A stretch of DNA of 64,000 nucleotides from Solidesulfovibrio sp. (GTDB taxonomy: Bacteria > Desulfobacterota > Desulfovibrionia > Desulfovibrionales > Desulfovibrionaceae), in the NCBI RefSeq assembly GCF_029978005.1, contig NZ_JARKOZ010000095.1:43614-107613 (forward strand), given 5' to 3'. Positions 63,127 to 64,000 of this stretch are shown here, one piece after another. The notes below the pieces were generated by a model. The model was not told the DNA's origin. It made no database searches and worked only from the letters and a program-made list of their open reading frames with translations. The position numbers were made by a program, and so were the translations under genes. Numbering within the stretch: the stretch's first letter is position 1; every line of letters begins with the position of its first letter.

Positions 63127-64000
63127 ATGTCAGACCGCATCGCCGTCGCCGGCCTGTCCGTCGAAAAAATGCTCTACGATGTCATCGCCGGGGAAATCCT
63201 CCCCGCAACCGGCATCGCGCCCGAAGCCTTCTTCGCCTCCCTGGCCGACATCGTCGCCACGCTCGGGCCGAAAAACCGCGAACTGCTCGCCAAACGCGAC
63301 GCCATGCAGGCCGCCATCGACGTCTGGCACAAGGAACGCGGCGGACAACCCCATGATCCCGAAGCCTACAAATGCTTCCTGGCCGGCATCGGCTACCTGC
63401 TCCCCGAAGGCCCGGATTTCGCCATAGAAACCGCCGATGTGGACCCGGAAATCGCCTCCATCCCCGGTCCCCAGCTCGTGGTGCCCATCACCAACGCGCG
63501 CTATGCCATAAACGCCGCCAACGCCCGCTACGGCAGCCTCTACGACGCGCTCTACGGCACGGACGTCATCCCCGAAACCGGAGACGCCGCCAAAGGGCCG
63601 GGTTACAACCCGGCGCGCGGCGCGGCCGTGGTCGCCTACGCCGCAAGCTTCCTGGACATGGCCGTGCCCCTGGCCTTCGGCCGCCACGCCGACGTGACCG
63701 CGTATGCCGTCGCGGACGGCACGCTCACCGTTTCCTTTGCAAACGGCCAGACCACGGGTCTGGCCCGCCCCGAGCGCTTTGCCGGGCACGTGGGCGATTC
63801 CGCGGCGCCGACGCAGGTGCTCCTTCGCAACAACGGCCTGCACATCGAACTCGTTTTCGACCGCAACCATCCCGTGGGCAAAGCCAGTCCCTCGGGCCTC
63901 AAGGACGTGCTGCTCGAAGCCGCCGTGACCACCATCCTCGACTGCGAGGATTCCGTGGCCGTGGTGGACGGCCCGGACAAGGCGCTGGCCTACCATAACC
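63127..64000 (+). CDS. glcB: Malate synthase G, partial (C-terminus beyond window)
   Basis: The visible 291 residues match the N-terminal part of malate synthase G (full length about 720 aa): MSDRIAVAGLSVEKMLYDVIAGEILPATGI, the YLLPEGPDF segment, IPGPQLVVPITNARYAINAANARYGSLYDALYGTDVIPE, and LKDVLLEAAVTTILDCEDSVAVVDGPDK, where the catalytic domain begins. The enzyme joins glyoxylate and acetyl-CoA to malate, the second step of glyoxylate use. An AAGGAGCG ribosome site precedes the ATG. A possible promoter is TTGCGC (63042-63047) with TACACT (63064-63069). Confidence 0.95.
   Translation, partial: MSDRIAVAGLSVEKMLYDVIAGEILPATGIAPEAFFASLADIVATLGPKNRELLAKRDAMQAAIDVWHKERGGQPHDPEAYKCFLAGIGYLLPEGPDFAIETADVDPEIASIPGPQLVVPITNARYAINAANARYGSLYDALYGTDVIPETGDAAKGPGYNPARGAAVVAYAASFLDMAVPLAFGRHADVTAYAVADGTLTVSFANGQTTGLARPERFAGHVGDSAAPTQVLLRNNGLHIELVFDRNHPVGKASPSGLKDVLLEAAVTTILDCEDSVAVVDGPDKALAYHN

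Overview
The window is one contiguous piece of a GC-rich (by eye 65-70 % G+C) Gram-negative chromosome. The gene content (type II secretion, an outer-membrane porin ending in Phe, S6-S18-L9-DnaB operon, cytochrome bd, FeoB, ferredoxin-nitroreductases, sigma-54 regulation, many response regulators and c-di-GMP proteins) fits a deltaproteobacterial sulfate reducer of the Desulfovibrionaceae, probably the Solidesulfovibrio / D. magneticus side. This is an inference from gene content; there is no rRNA gene here. No tRNA, CRISPR array, prophage or intact insertion sequence was seen.

Layout. 1-7041 (all minus): TPR lipoprotein and the type II secretion genes gspC-F-G-H-I-J-K-L, the last cut by the window edge. 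7162-13213 (minus): TetR regulator, SGNH esterase, membrane-fusion protein and RND pump, closed by a strong terminator. 13393-17276 (minus): gspE and gspD, so the secretion locus is split by the efflux cassette. 17458-18888: porin. 18979-25980 (minus): a probable iron-regulated operon of a YtxH-like protein, P1B-type ATPase, HMA-like protein, HD-GYP and GGDEF c-di-GMP proteins and FeoB, behind a promoter that overlaps a Fur-box-like palindrome. 26199-29226 (minus): cydB, cydA and an Fe-S Rrf2 regulator. 29317-30210: NudC. 30211-31470: mostly gene-poor, with an AT-rich island that encodes a 25-aa membrane peptide. 31471-32829 (plus): glycerate 2-kinase. 32992-38697 (minus): chemosensory operon cheW-mcp-cheA-STAS-cheY. 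39009-40711: unknown protein plus L,D-transpeptidase-like lipoprotein. 40712-42070 (minus): an unknown protein and a YkgJ-type Cys-cluster protein. 42331-45576 (plus): RsbW-like kinase, STAS antagonist, exported protein and dynamin-like GTPase. 45577-47424: RRM protein, small genes, a response regulator and apparent gene remnants. 47608-49522: two nitroreductase-family genes, one highly divergent. 49535-51646 (minus): SpoIIE/PP2C phosphatase receptor. 51846-57872 (plus): rpsF-rpsR-rplI-dnaB, phenylacetate-CoA-ligase-like enzyme, DUF456 protein and threonine synthase. 57957-60308: a Cys-rich orphan protein with a clear sigma-54 promoter, divergent from a sigma-54 activator. 60450-64000: TlyA methyltransferase, AraC regulator / nitroreductase divergent pair, and the start of malate synthase G.

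How the parts work together. The Gsp proteins form the secretin, ATPase, inner-membrane platform and pseudopilus of one secretion machine. The Fur-linked operon couples metal export, ferrous iron uptake and c-di-GMP turnover. The RsbW/STAS pair and the SpoIIE phosphatase about 6 kb away have the parts of a partner-switching cascade. Glycerate kinase and malate synthase G point to glycolate/glyoxylate metabolism. The least explained unit is the pair at 58196-60308: a nine-cysteine protein of unknown family whose only visible promoter is sigma-54 type, facing an activator with a Cys-rich PAS sensor.
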